Below are positions 26,406 through 35,353 of a DNA stretch of 64,000 nt, in pieces (within the stretch, counting starts at the first letter, position 1; the number at the start of each line of letters is the position of its first letter). A program made the translations under genes and the position numbers. Origin of the DNA: Verrucomicrobiia bacterium (lineage in GTDB: Bacteria > Verrucomicrobiota > Verrucomicrobiia > JADLBR01); contig JADLBR010000440.1 of NCBI GenBank assembly GCA_020847615.1, positions 1 to 64,000 on the forward strand, given 5' to 3'. The notes under the pieces were generated by a model, which was given only the letters and a program-made list of their open reading frames with translations, ran no database searches and was not told the DNA's origin.

Positions 26406-27365
26406 TCACCCGGATGGTCGCAGCGTCAGGTGGATGAAACCGTCGGATATCCTCTCCACCATGAACGAGTCCGCCAGCTTGGCGTCGGCGACCGCCCCGG
26501 CCATCGCATCGCGCAAGTTCTCCCAGAGCACCGCGACCAGAGCGCCCGGCACCACCCGCCACGTCCCGACGCGGGCGGCGGGCTTGCCAAAGCGCAATGC
26601 GTTCGTCCGTCCCTCCACGGGAACCAGCAGCGTCACCACCAGGGGGATCCCGAGCAGCTCGACTTCCTGATAGAACGCCACCGAGTCGCCCCGCACCTCC
26701 ACCATCAATGACTTGCGGCGCGGCTCGAGCAGCCCGGGGGTCTGCCCGGCGAAAAACTCGACGCGGTCTGCCAGAAAGAGGTTCACGCTGCCGTCGTAGA
26801 GCGCAAGGCCGCCCAGCTCATACGGGTCGCCCTCAATTTCTTTTCGACGCTGCGCGAAGGCGACGACTGTCTCGACGAGCGCGGCGTCACCCTGGGAGGT
26901 CACCTTCAGCGTCATGAGGTCTGCGGGTGTCTCCATGAGCCGCGTGGCCATCATCGCGTACAGTCCCAATCCTCCCAGCGCAAAACCAAAGTACCCGAAG
27001 GCCAAGGCCCGCAGCCGAATCAGCCGCTCCAGGCCGCGAATCACGCACAGCATCAGGATCGAGACCGAGAGCGCCCCCGCGAGCGCTATTCCGGCAAGCG
27101 ACCTCGCCGGAGCCGCCCCGCGCGGCACTTGGAATTTGAAATCCCCCGCAAGCTTCAATCCCTCGGGCGCTGCCGATGGCTGCCGCTGTGCACCCGCGGC
27201 ACTTTCCTCCGTCATGGCCGCTTGCGGGGGAGGGATATCGACACGCGCCGGGTCCGCAGCCATGCCCGGCCCCGCCTCCTGGGCCCCCGCATCGGAGGCC
27301 GGCACTACCCCGGCCAGCACCGCAAGAAAAACGACAGCACACCCCACCACACGACCCGCGATCAT
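26406..27365 (-). CDS. Exported membrane protein of unknown function
   Basis: A 319-residue protein with an N-terminal signal (MIAGRVVGCAVVFLAVLAG), a Pro/Ala-rich linker, and two membrane segments near 90-150 (IALAGALSVSILMLCVI; LAFGYFGFALGGLGLYAMM). The soluble C-terminal part is mixed alpha/beta, with ADRVEFFAGQTPGLLEPRRK and VEVRGDSVAFYQEVELLG. No catalytic motif is recognised. A start 16 codons upstream is possible but would spoil the signal. It converges on the coiled-coil gene with a gap of 67 bp. Confidence 0.6.
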   Translation of the reverse strand: MIAGRVVGCAVVFLAVLAGVVPASDAGAQEAGPGMAADPARVDIPPPQAAMTEESAAGAQRQPSAAPEGLKLAGDFKFQVPRGAAPARSLAGIALAGALSVSILMLCVIRGLERLIRLRALAFGYFGFALGGLGLYAMMATRLMETPADLMTLKVTSQGDAALVETVVAFAQRRKEIEGDPYELGGLALYDGSVNLFLADRVEFFAGQTPGLLEPRRKSLMVEVRGDSVAFYQEVELLGIPLVVTLLVPVEGRTNALRFGKPAARVGTWRVVPGALVAVLWENLRDAMAGAVADAKLADSFMVERISDGFIHLTLRPSG

Positions 27366-27431
27366 GGGGCCGGTTGTAGTGGGGCCTATGCGGCAACGCA
27401 AGCCGCTAACCACTGCGTCCTGTTTTCAGAC

Positions 27432-27642
27432 CTAGCAGCCTGTCGGACTTAGCCAAGTCCGACAAGGCTGCTAGAAAGCAAAACCGCCATAACAATAAAG
27501 AGTTGTAACGGTGGTCCGAGGGATGTCGCAAGGTCTCATGCGGGTTGACCCACAATTCGCTATCCTACGGATCCTGCTCATTTTCAAGAAGAAGGCGGTT
27601 TTGCCATAGGAGGCTGCCGGACAAAGTCCGACAGCCTCCTAG
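27432..27642. mobile_element. MITE-like element with hairpin terminal inverted repeats
   Basis: The left end (27432-27489) reads CTAGCAGCCTGTCGGACTTA and continues as a hairpin to GGCTGCTAG, then GCAAAACCGCC. The right end, on the opposite strand from 27642, reads CTAGGAGGCTGTCGGACTTT, continues as a hairpin, then GGCAAAACCGCC. So each end is itself a hairpin and the two ends are inverted copies of each other over about 50 bases. About 105 bp between them (27490-27594) is less GC-rich and non-coding. This is the structure expected of a non-autonomous transposable element. The same hairpin core occurs at 162-178 and 63934-63972. It fills most of the 459-bp gap 27366-27824, where I see no gene. 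Confidence 0.7.
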
Positions 27643-27810
27643 CATGGCCACCGTCCGGTCTTGCTTGAACGAAAAAGTCCCGCTCTTGGAGGAGACATGA
27701 TCCAGGATCAAGGGTGGCTCGACTCCGGCCCGTCGCCCTGATAGCCTTGACGTTTATCGAACAACGGGCGCGCCAGGGAACCGCATGGCCGGTAGTTGAC
27801 CTGCTGCCCG

Positions 27811-27816
27811 GGAGGA
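27811..27816 (+). promoter_or_regulatory. Ribosome-binding site of the 1003-aa FAD protein
   Basis: GGAGGA lies 8 bases before GTG 27825. It supports the GTG start, which gives a signal-like N-terminus, over an ATG at 27714. Confidence 0.7.
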
Positions 27817-27824
27817 GCAAATCC

Positions 27825-30800
27825 GTGACAGCAGATTCCATTCGCATCGTATCACTCGTTGGCGGCCTGGCCGTGGTACCCGCCATGGGCGGCGGGATCG
27901 TCGAGCCCGAGACAACCGTGCCACTCATACAGGACGTCGACGTGGTGGTGATCGGGGGCACTTGCGCCGCCGTGGCGGCCGCGGAGAGCGCGGCGCAGGC
28001 TGGCGCAAAGGTCTTTCTGTCAACGGCGGGGCTGTGCCTGGGTGAAGACATCGCCGGGACATTGCGGGTCTGGGCCGAGCAGGACGAGATCGCTGGTTCC
28101 GATCTCATGGGGCGCCTTTTTCTCCCCGCCGGTCAGGAGGTGTCATCGGCACCCGGCCGGATCTACACGACTCCGCTCCGCGCGAAGAGGGCGCTGGACA
28201 CGACACTGCTGAAGGCCGGCGTCCGCTTCCTGACCGGCGCCTACGCGACGGACGTGCTTTCGGATGCCTCCGGGCTGCCCGCGGGCGTCGTGCTCTGCGA
28301 CCGCAGCGGCCGACAGGCCATCCGGGCAAAGATCATCATCGACGCCAGCCCGCGCGGAATGATCGCGCGGCTGGCCGGGGCGGAATTCACGCCGTTCCCC
28401 GGGGGCAACTACGAGGTCTCCCGCGTGGTGATCGCGGGCGCGGCGCCGGACTGCGGCGGAACAGTCACCCGCCACGACCGGTGGCAACCCGAGAAGGATG
28501 TCGTGCAACTCTCCTCCAAGACGACGATCGCGCCCGGTCTTTATGAATGCGTGTTCGCGCTGCCTTTTGCAGACGGCGGGCCGCAGTCCTCAGCCGAGGT
28601 CGAACAGGCCGCCCGCGACCGGACATTCACGGCGACGCAACTGGATGCGGCCGATCGCGTGTTCTTCGTCCCCCCCGATCACGTCATCGCCGCAGCACCC
28701 TGCGCGACGGAGAGGATGGCCGCGGATGAACTGAACCTAGAGGCACTGCGCCCGACGGGGATCCAGGGCGTCTACGTCCTCGGCCCGCTCGCCGATGTCC
28801 CGCGACCTCTGGCGAACGAGCTCGCGAAACCCGGTTTCTCCATCCGCGTGGGGGCACGCCTGGGACGACTGGCCGCGAGCGACGCCAAATCGCGGGCGAT
28901 CGCGGGCGATGTCCGGCTGCCGGCCCGCCGAAAGACCGGCGCCACTGCCGACGTGCGCGAGGTCCGCGGCACGCTGACCCAGCCCTTCGTCGCGGCGACG
29001 GGGACGGTCAAGTGCGAGGCCAGCGAGCTTCCCGTGCTGGGCGACTTCGACCTGGTCGTGGCCGGGGGCGGCACGACGGGCGCCCCGGCCGCGGTCTGCG
29101 CGGCCCGGAGTGGCCTGAACACGGTCGTGGTCGAGCAACTCCACGAGCTGGGCGGCGTGCAGACCGCCGGCATGATCTGCGGGTACTATTATGGCAACCA
29201 GCGCGGCTTCACCCGCGAGATCGACGCGGGCGTCGCGGCGACCGGCAAGGTCAAGTCTCAGTCCAAGGCAGAATGGTATCGCCGCGCGATACGCGATGGC
29301 AAAGGGCGGATCTGGTTTGGCTCGATGGTCGTCGGCGCCTGGCTCGAGGGCACGAGCCTCCGCGGCGTTGTCGTGGCGACACCGGACGGGACGCGCGGCG
29401 TGATACGGTCCAGGGCTGTCATCGACGCATCGGGCAACGCCGACGTGGCCGCCGCCGCGGGTGAGCCCACCGAATTCTACCATCCCGAAGAACTGGTGGG
29501 CCAGGGAGTGGGCATGGCCGTTATCCGACTGGGCGCGGGCGGCCATAACAACGATTATGCCCTGGTGGACGACACCGACGCGTCCGACCTCTGTTTCTTC
29601 GGCCTGCGCGCGCGACTCATGACCGACGGCGGTTGGGATGTTTCACAGCTGGTCAACTCGCGGGAACGCCGCCGGATCGTCGGCGTGTTCCAGGTCTCCG
29701 CGCTGGACTACCTCACGGCCCGAACTTTCCCGGATACGATTATCCAGCACCGCAGCCGCTTCGACCTGCACGGGTCACCGAGCCACGATTTCTTTTACAC
29801 GAAGAACATCCGGACCGCCAACCACGTGACGCTCGAGGCCAACGGCCCCTATCGCGCGCTGCTGCCTAAAACGACCGATGGCCTGCTGGTGGTGGGACTG
29901 GGCATGAGCGCGACACGGGACGCGATGGCCATCATGCGCATGCAGGCAGATCTCCAGAACCAGGGATATGCCGCCGCTTGCGCCGTCCGCCTCGCGCTGG
30001 CCAGCGGTTGCGAGCTGCGGGCCATCCCCGTCCGCGAACTGCAGCGCCAGCTGGTTGAAAAGGGCATTCTCCCCGAATCGGTCCTCGGCGAGCAGGACTC
30101 CCACCCGCTTCCGGACGCGGTGCTCAAGCTCGCGTCCCACGACGTCATGATGGGGTATGGCGGCCTCCCATACCTCTTCGCCGACCCCCAGCGCGCAAAG
30201 CCCCTGCTCCTCGCGAAGTACGAGGAGCTCTCGACCCACACCAGCGGTCGCGATCCCGAGGTGAGCCTGATCTACGCCCATGTGCTCGCCATGCTGGGAG
30301 ACCCGGCCGGGGTGGACGAACTCGCCGCCTGGGTCAGCGACCACGGCTGGGACGAAGAGTGGCCCGAGGACACCGGATCCCGTGTGAATCGCATGGAGTC
30401 GTATGTTCTGGCGCTCGGGCGCGCCGGATCCAAAAAGGCGGTGCCCGCAGTCCTCGCCAAGGGACGCGAGCTCTGCGACGGAAAGAAATCGATCTCGTCG
30501 GGCCGTTGCCGCGCGCTCGGGTTCGCGAGCGTGGCCCTTGGCGATCCCGCATTCGCCGAGATGCTCGCCCTCCTTCTGGCGCAGCCGGGTATCGTCGGCC
30601 ACGCGATCCGCCTCGCCGACCCGATCCCGCCGGTTCCCGGCTACAACAGCCGAAGCAATTACAGCCAGCAGGAGAAGATGGAAGTCGCGCGCGAGATCAA
30701 CCTCGCCGCCGCCCTGTACCGACTGGGGGACAGCGACGGCAAGGCCAGGACGATCCTCGAGTCGTACGCGCAAGACCCGCGCGGCTTCTGCGCGAATTAT

Positions 30801-30836
30801 GCGCGCCTCATCCTCGCAAAGAAACCATCGCTCTGA
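27825..30836 (+). CDS. Secreted tandem FAD-dependent oxidoreductase, paralogue of 22402-25794
   Basis: A 1003-residue protein with a GTG start and a signal-like segment (IRIVSLVGGLAVVPAMG). The first module begins VVVIGGTCAAVAAAES, the second about residue 420 with LVVAGGGTTGAPAAV. As in the paralogue, the first glycine motif is changed to G-x-T-x-x-A. Shared blocks include RTFPDT, PYRALLPK and GLGMSATRDAM followed by IMRMQ. The F5/8-like insert of the paralogue is missing here: about 15 residues stand in its place. A helical, HEAT-like C-terminal part follows. The two genes are close relatives from an old duplication. Substrate unknown. Confidence 0.8.
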   Translation: MTADSIRIVSLVGGLAVVPAMGGGIVEPETTVPLIQDVDVVVIGGTCAAVAAAESAAQAGAKVFLSTAGLCLGEDIAGTLRVWAEQDEIAGSDLMGRLFLPAGQEVSSAPGRIYTTPLRAKRALDTTLLKAGVRFLTGAYATDVLSDASGLPAGVVLCDRSGRQAIRAKIIIDASPRGMIARLAGAEFTPFPGGNYEVSRVVIAGAAPDCGGTVTRHDRWQPEKDVVQLSSKTTIAPGLYECVFALPFADGGPQSSAEVEQAARDRTFTATQLDAADRVFFVPPDHVIAAAPCATERMAADELNLEALRPTGIQGVYVLGPLADVPRPLANELAKPGFSIRVGARLGRLAASDAKSRAIAGDVRLPARRKTGATADVREVRGTLTQPFVAATGTVKCEASELPVLGDFDLVVAGGGTTGAPAAVCAARSGLNTVVVEQLHELGGVQTAGMICGYYYGNQRGFTREIDAGVAATGKVKSQSKAEWYRRAIRDGKGRIWFGSMVVGAWLEGTSLRGVVVATPDGTRGVIRSRAVIDASGNADVAAAAGEPTEFYHPEELVGQGVGMAVIRLGAGGHNNDYALVDDTDASDLCFFGLRARLMTDGGWDVSQLVNSRERRRIVGVFQVSALDYLTARTFPDTIIQHRSRFDLHGSPSHDFFYTKNIRTANHVTLEANGPYRALLPKTTDGLLVVGLGMSATRDAMAIMRMQADLQNQGYAAACAVRLALASGCELRAIPVRELQRQLVEKGILPESVLGEQDSHPLPDAVLKLASHDVMMGYGGLPYLFADPQRAKPLLLAKYEELSTHTSGRDPEVSLIYAHVLAMLGDPAGVDELAAWVSDHGWDEEWPEDTGSRVNRMESYVLALGRAGSKKAVPAVLAKGRELCDGKKSISSGRCRALGFASVALGDPAFAEMLALLLAQPGIVGHAIRLADPIPPVPGYNSRSNYSQQEKMEVAREINLAAALYRLGDSDGKARTILESYAQDPRGFCANYARLILAKKPSL

Positions 30837-30969
30837 GCGGGCCCCACGCGTGCGTGGCGGTGTCCCGGAAGTCCCCCTTCCGAAGCCCCAAGTCCCCGGC
30901 ACACTGCCACTTGCGGGACAGACCGCGCGCGGCGCCGACAGACTCTTCCGGGCCTATCGTCCCGGGACA

Positions 30970-32832
30970 TCACCGGGCTTGACCTGGCATGCCCTTCTTG
31001 CACGGGATCCCCCGGCCGTCCCACCTCTTCCGTCCCCATAGAGGCGCCATCGCCAGCGCGCACATCAAAATGAGCGAGAATCCCGGCGGCTCGGGGATGA
31101 CGAGCGCGATCTGGTTGCCGTTATAGGCATAATCGATCTGGTAACCGCCGGGAGCATCCGAGATGGAGGCAAAGGTGCCCGCGAGGACACCGTACTGTGC
31201 CAAGATGTAGGCATCATCGTCCAGCGGACCCGCAAGAAGATCCAGATCCAACGTCGCTGAACTGATGTCCAGGGAACCCGTCACGACGAGCAGGTCGCTC
31301 GACCCAAAACCGCTCGAATCCAATTCGATCTTGAGGATCCCGTCCAGATCCGCATCGCCAAAAACAGTCATCGTGCCAATCGAGTTGCCCGGGGCGACGA
31401 CACCACCGCTCGCGCTCGCCAGCGCCGCGCTGATCAACCCCGTGCCACCCAACGTGGCACCCGAGGCGACCGCGTACTGGCCGCCGCCGATGTGTCGGCC
31501 ATTCACGAGCAGCGTGCCGTTCGAGACGAGCGTTGCGCCCGAATACGTGTTGCTGCCGCCGAGGGCCAGCGTCCCCGATCCGCCCTTGGTCAGGCCCAGA
31601 TTCCCGGTGATCCTCCCCAGATAGGTGGAGTTGGCCGACTGGTTGATCGTGAGCGTGGCCGCCGCGGCTGACGAGTTGTGGACCACTTCATTGACATATG
31701 TGGTACCCCCATCCATGAGCCGCGCGATCGTCTGGCTGTTTCCAAACAGGTTCAGCGTCCCGCTGTGCGACGATGCGCTGAAAGGGTTCGAGAGCGTCCC
31801 CAGGACCAGGGTCGCGTTGGTCGGCAGCGCACCCGGCACTTCCGTCCGCAGGTTCCCATTCCAATCTATCCTTAGGGTGCTAAACGAATTGTCGGCGACC
31901 GCCAAGCGACCCGCGCTGGCATTGACGAGCAACTGTCCATTTGTCCCCAGATTGATCGGTTTCCCGGTCACCAGAGGCGACCCCTGATCCAAACGCAGGA
32001 CCGCGTTGGTGCCCGTGACACCGCCAGTGAGCGCCAAGCCGCCACCGGAGTCACTGATCCAAGTCTCTGATGTGCCAGCAATGACAATGGGGCCAGCCCA
32101 GACATTGCTCCCGCTGTGGCTGCGCACCGCACCACGCCGCTCGGTGCTGCCAGGCAGCGCGCCCGATCCGCTGATGGTGAGCCCTTCACCGGCGACGGTG
32201 ATCCCCCCCAACAGGCGCAACTGGTTCCCGCTGGCCACTGCGGTACCGGCGTTTGTTGCGCCCAGCGCATGGGCATGGGAAATGGCCAGAATTCCCCCGT
32301 TGCCGCCGCTCACGGTGGTCGAGCCCGAGTATGAGTTGGAGGCGGTTAGACTCAGAACGCCCACGCCAGCCTTTGTGAAACCGCTGCTGCCGGCAATCTC
32401 GGCGCTGATCGTGGCGGCCTTATTGATCCCGTCGGTGCCAAGGGCATTGACGGTAATCGTGGGCGCGGGACCCGCCAACGTGAGGACGTTGGCCGCATCG
32501 CCATTGTTGTCGAGTGTCCTTCCGGCCGGTGAGTTCGTGGCCCCGTCGCCGAAAATCAGGTTGCCGACGGTCCGCGCCGAGTCGAGGCGCACGACATGGT
32601 CCGCGGTGACATCATTCGTGAAATAGGCCGTGGCGCCCGACCCATCGGCAATCGCGCCCCCGCTCCAGTTAATGGTCCCGCCCCACAGGCCCCCGCTAAC
32701 CGTGTTGGTCCATGTCCCGTTGGTCTGGGCCGAGGCCACAGCAGCCATGCCGACGATGCACCCAACCATCGCGGGGAGACGATCCCTCTTGCCCAACGAA
32801 ACCTGAAACGATCTTCTAAGACTCTGTCGCAT
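30970..32832 (-). CDS. Autotransporter-associated beta-strand repeat protein with PEP-CTERM anchor
   Basis: A 620-residue surface protein: a signal region (MVGCIVGMAAVASA at 22-35), then many Gly/Ser/Thr/Asn-rich beta-strand units such as LTKGGSGTLALGGSNTYSG and FTKAGVGVLSLTASNSYSG. These match the passenger-type repeats common in Verrucomicrobiota. The C-terminus has a PEP-CTERM sorting signal: VIPEPPG, a hydrophobic helix (FSLILMCALAMAPLWG) and a basic end. It should be exported and processed by an exosortase, then displayed on or released from the cell. No exosortase is in the window. The first Met could instead be residue 22. Confidence 0.85.
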   Translation of the reverse strand: MRQSLRRSFQVSLGKRDRLPAMVGCIVGMAAVASAQTNGTWTNTVSGGLWGGTINWSGGAIADGSGATAYFTNDVTADHVVRLDSARTVGNLIFGDGATNSPAGRTLDNNGDAANVLTLAGPAPTITVNALGTDGINKAATISAEIAGSSGFTKAGVGVLSLTASNSYSGSTTVSGGNGGILAISHAHALGATNAGTAVASGNQLRLLGGITVAGEGLTISGSGALPGSTERRGAVRSHSGSNVWAGPIVIAGTSETWISDSGGGLALTGGVTGTNAVLRLDQGSPLVTGKPINLGTNGQLLVNASAGRLAVADNSFSTLRIDWNGNLRTEVPGALPTNATLVLGTLSNPFSASSHSGTLNLFGNSQTIARLMDGGTTYVNEVVHNSSAAAATLTINQSANSTYLGRITGNLGLTKGGSGTLALGGSNTYSGATLVSNGTLLVNGRHIGGGQYAVASGATLGGTGLISAALASASGGVVAPGNSIGTMTVFGDADLDGILKIELDSSGFGSSDLLVVTGSLDISSATLDLDLLAGPLDDDAYILAQYGVLAGTFASISDAPGGYQIDYAYNGNQIALVIPEPPGFSLILMCALAMAPLWGRKRWDGRGIPCKKGMPGQAR

Positions 32833-33089
32833 CGCTCGATCTTAACGCAGATGAACCAACACGCCCGGGTCGGACCCCGGACCGGCCAGCCCTTTTGTTA
32901 AGATACCAATAGCCCGCGGTGACGTCGAGCCAGCATTTCCTCGCGACACGCGTCATCAGGACCGACGACCCGCTGCCGGATGACGTTTCGCCTGCCAGCG
33001 AATTCCCACGCGCCAACCGCCCCAGAATGGCCCCGCCCCCCGGCCCCAAGCCGATTGACCGCTGATCAACCCCCGTCTACCCTTGCCCA

Positions 33090-34415
33090 GTGATCGCACG
33101 TCGACAATTCTTGGCGCGGCTCGGGGCGGCGTGTGCGGCACCCCAGATCATCCCGACCTCCGTCCTTGGCCAGCGCGCGCCCAGCAACCGGATCAACGTC
33201 GCGGTCATCGGGACGGGCAATCAGGGCACCCAGGATCTCAATGCATTCCTCGCGGAGGACGACGTCCAGGTCGTTGCCGTGTGCGATGTCAACCGGGGCA
33301 GCCACGGGTACAAGACCGAGCAGCAATTCCTCGGCCGCGAACCGGCCCGCCAGCTGGTGGAGGAGCACTACGCGGCGCGGCGCCGGAGCGGCACGTTCCG
33401 GGGGTGCGACGCCTACACCGACTTTCGCGACATCCTGGCCCGGCCCGATGTGGATGCCGTGGCGATCGTCGTGCCCGATCACTGGCACGCCATCATGACG
33501 GTCATGGCCGCGCGGGCGGGCAAGGACATCTACTGCGAGAAGCCTCTCGGCCTCACCATCGCCGATGGCAAGGCGATGGTCGCGGCCGTTCGGCGGCACG
33601 GCGTGGTCCTGCAGACCGGAAGCCACGAGCGGTCGCGCTGGCAGACGCGTTTCGCCTGCGAGCTGGTCCGCAGCGGACGCATCGGGCAACTCAAGCGCAT
33701 CGTGGCCGTCGTCGGCCCCTGGAACAAGCAGGGCCCCGAAACCGCCTGGGAGCCCATGCCGGTGCCCGATGGCTTCGATTACGACATGTGGCTGGGGCCC
33801 GCGCCCTGGGTGCCCTATCACGCCGATCGTTGCCTCTACAACTTCCGCTTCATGCTCGATTACTCCGGGGGCCAGGTCACCAACTACGGCGCGCACTCAC
33901 TCGACATGGCGCAGTGGGGCAATGGCACCGATCGCACGGGGCCCGTCGAGATCGAAGACGCCGGCAGCGAGTGGCCGGCCAGCGGCCTGTTCGACGTCGC
34001 CAAGGTCGTCCGCTTCCGGGCCCGCTACGCCAATGGCGTCGAACTCGAGTGCGTCACCCGCGAGGACAACGTCGCCTGCAGGTTCGAGGGCACCGAAGGC
34101 TGGGTCGAGACGGGATACCGGGGATTCCGCACGGAACCCGCCTCGCTGAAAACGTCCGTCATCGGCCCGGGCGACTGCCACCTCGGTTCGTCCGCCAACC
34201 ATTTCCGCAATTTTCTCGACTGCGTCAAGACGCGCGCGGAGCCCGCCGCTCCCGTCGAGGTCGGGCACCGCTCCGCCACCCTCTGCCACCTGGGAAACAT
34301 CGCGATGCGCCTCCGCCGGAAACTGCTCTGGGACCCGGCCGCCGAACAATTCACGAACGACGAGTGCGCCAACCGGTTGCTCGGCCGCAGCTACCGGGCG
34401 CCCTGGCACACGTGA
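33090..34415 (+). CDS. Gfo/Idh/MocA family oxidoreductase with Tat signal
   Basis: A 441-residue NAD(P)-dependent sugar-type oxidoreductase starting at GTG. The N-terminus has a twin-arginine signal (RRQFLARLGAACAA), so it is exported folded. The Rossmann motif is VAVIGTGNQG (37-46) and the catalytic Lys is in CEKPLG (about 150). DHWHA and a C-terminal beta-sheet domain complete the family pattern. Members oxidise or epimerise sugars and inositols; the substrate here is unknown. It is divergent from the PEP-CTERM gene with 257 bp between. That gap also holds a short match (32971-32988) to the end of the copy A repeat. Confidence 0.88.
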   Translation: MIARRQFLARLGAACAAPQIIPTSVLGQRAPSNRINVAVIGTGNQGTQDLNAFLAEDDVQVVAVCDVNRGSHGYKTEQQFLGREPARQLVEEHYAARRRSGTFRGCDAYTDFRDILARPDVDAVAIVVPDHWHAIMTVMAARAGKDIYCEKPLGLTIADGKAMVAAVRRHGVVLQTGSHERSRWQTRFACELVRSGRIGQLKRIVAVVGPWNKQGPETAWEPMPVPDGFDYDMWLGPAPWVPYHADRCLYNFRFMLDYSGGQVTNYGAHSLDMAQWGNGTDRTGPVEIEDAGSEWPASGLFDVAKVVRFRARYANGVELECVTREDNVACRFEGTEGWVETGYRGFRTEPASLKTSVIGPGDCHLGSSANHFRNFLDCVKTRAEPAAPVEVGHRSATLCHLGNIAMRLRRKLLWDPAAEQFTNDECANRLLGRSYRAPWHT

Positions 34416-34433
34416 TCACCCACGGCTGATCGC

Positions 34434-34457
34434 GCGGCCCCAGAGGGCCGTGGCCGC
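34434..34457. terminator. Candidate bidirectional terminator hairpin
   Basis: A nested inverted repeat, GGCCC-CAGA-GGGCC inside GCGGCC / GGCCGC, lies in the 56-bp gap between two convergent genes. There is no T-run, so the role is inferred from position only. Confidence 0.35.
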
Positions 34458-34471
34458 AGAACCGCGAGCCA

Positions 34472-35323
34472 TCACGCGCCGATGCGCTGGACCTCCAGTT
34501 CCACATGCAGGGCGGACGTGGCGCCCGGGGGACCGTCGAAATAGCCCGAGATCGGCGCGGCGTCGGCGTAATCCCGCCCCGTGGCAATCTTGATGTGGCG
34601 GTCGTCCGCGAGAGTGTCGTTGGTCGGGTCGAGCCCATACCATCCACGCCCGGGCACGAAGATCTCGCACCAGGCGTGCGAGGCCTGCGACCCGCGCAGG
34701 TGGGAGTCGGGGCCATTGTACAGGTAGCCGCTGACATATCGCGCCGGGATGCCCAGGGAGCGGCAGATGCCGATCATCACATGGGCGAAGTCCTGGCAAA
34801 CGCCACGCCGGGTCCTCATCACTTCGCTCATGTGCGTGTGCGCCGTGGTTGTGTTGGGGGCATAGGCCCACTCTCGGTAGACGTGGTGCATCACCGCCTC
34901 GGCGCATCCGAACACGTCGTCCCGGCCATCGCGGATATCGATGCCGAGCCGCCAGACCTCGGGCGAGACCTCGACATAGCGGCTGGCGCCAAGGAAAGAC
35001 GGAAGCATCTCATCGGTCAGGGATCGCAGCGCGGCAAATCCCGCCCCGATGGGCACCCCGGAATCGAAAGGGTTGGTCGTGTTGATCCTCGACTGGGCCT
35101 CGATGACCAATTCGGCGTGGGGATCCGCGACGTCGAAGTAGTGGACGTAGTTGAGCCACGTGTCGCGGAAATGCCGCAGCCGCACCGGCGGGCCCACCTT
35201 CAGGAGGAAAAACTCCAGCCGGGACCTGTCGTCCGTGACCGGGCGCAGCCGCACCTCGTTGTGATTATCGCGCACCGGGGCCCGATACAGGTAGCGGGTC
35301 CTATGGAAGATCGAGAATCGCAT
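34472..35323 (-). CDS. Transglutaminase-like cysteine protease-fold protein
   Basis: A 283-residue protein with a beta-rich N-terminal domain (FSIFHRTRYLYRAPVRDNHN) and a transglutaminase core. The catalytic triad is visible: Cys176 (RRGVCQDFAH), His216 (SHAWCEIF) and Asp232 (LDPTND). No signal peptide is present. It is the third gene of a conserved trio with an alpha-E protein and a circularly permuted ATP-grasp protein, a set found together in many bacteria and thought to make or break an unusual peptide or isopeptide bond. The real substrate is not known. Gap to the alpha-E gene is 30 bp. Confidence 0.88.
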   Translation of the reverse strand: MRFSIFHRTRYLYRAPVRDNHNEVRLRPVTDDRSRLEFFLLKVGPPVRLRHFRDTWLNYVHYFDVADPHAELVIEAQSRINTTNPFDSGVPIGAGFAALRSLTDEMLPSFLGASRYVEVSPEVWRLGIDIRDGRDDVFGCAEAVMHHVYREWAYAPNTTTAHTHMSEVMRTRRGVCQDFAHVMIGICRSLGIPARYVSGYLYNGPDSHLRGSQASHAWCEIFVPGRGWYGLDPTNDTLADDRHIKIATGRDYADAAPISGYFDGPPGATSALHVELEVQRIGA

Positions 35324-35353
35324 GGCGGACGAACGGAGGCTACAGGATCGTGC

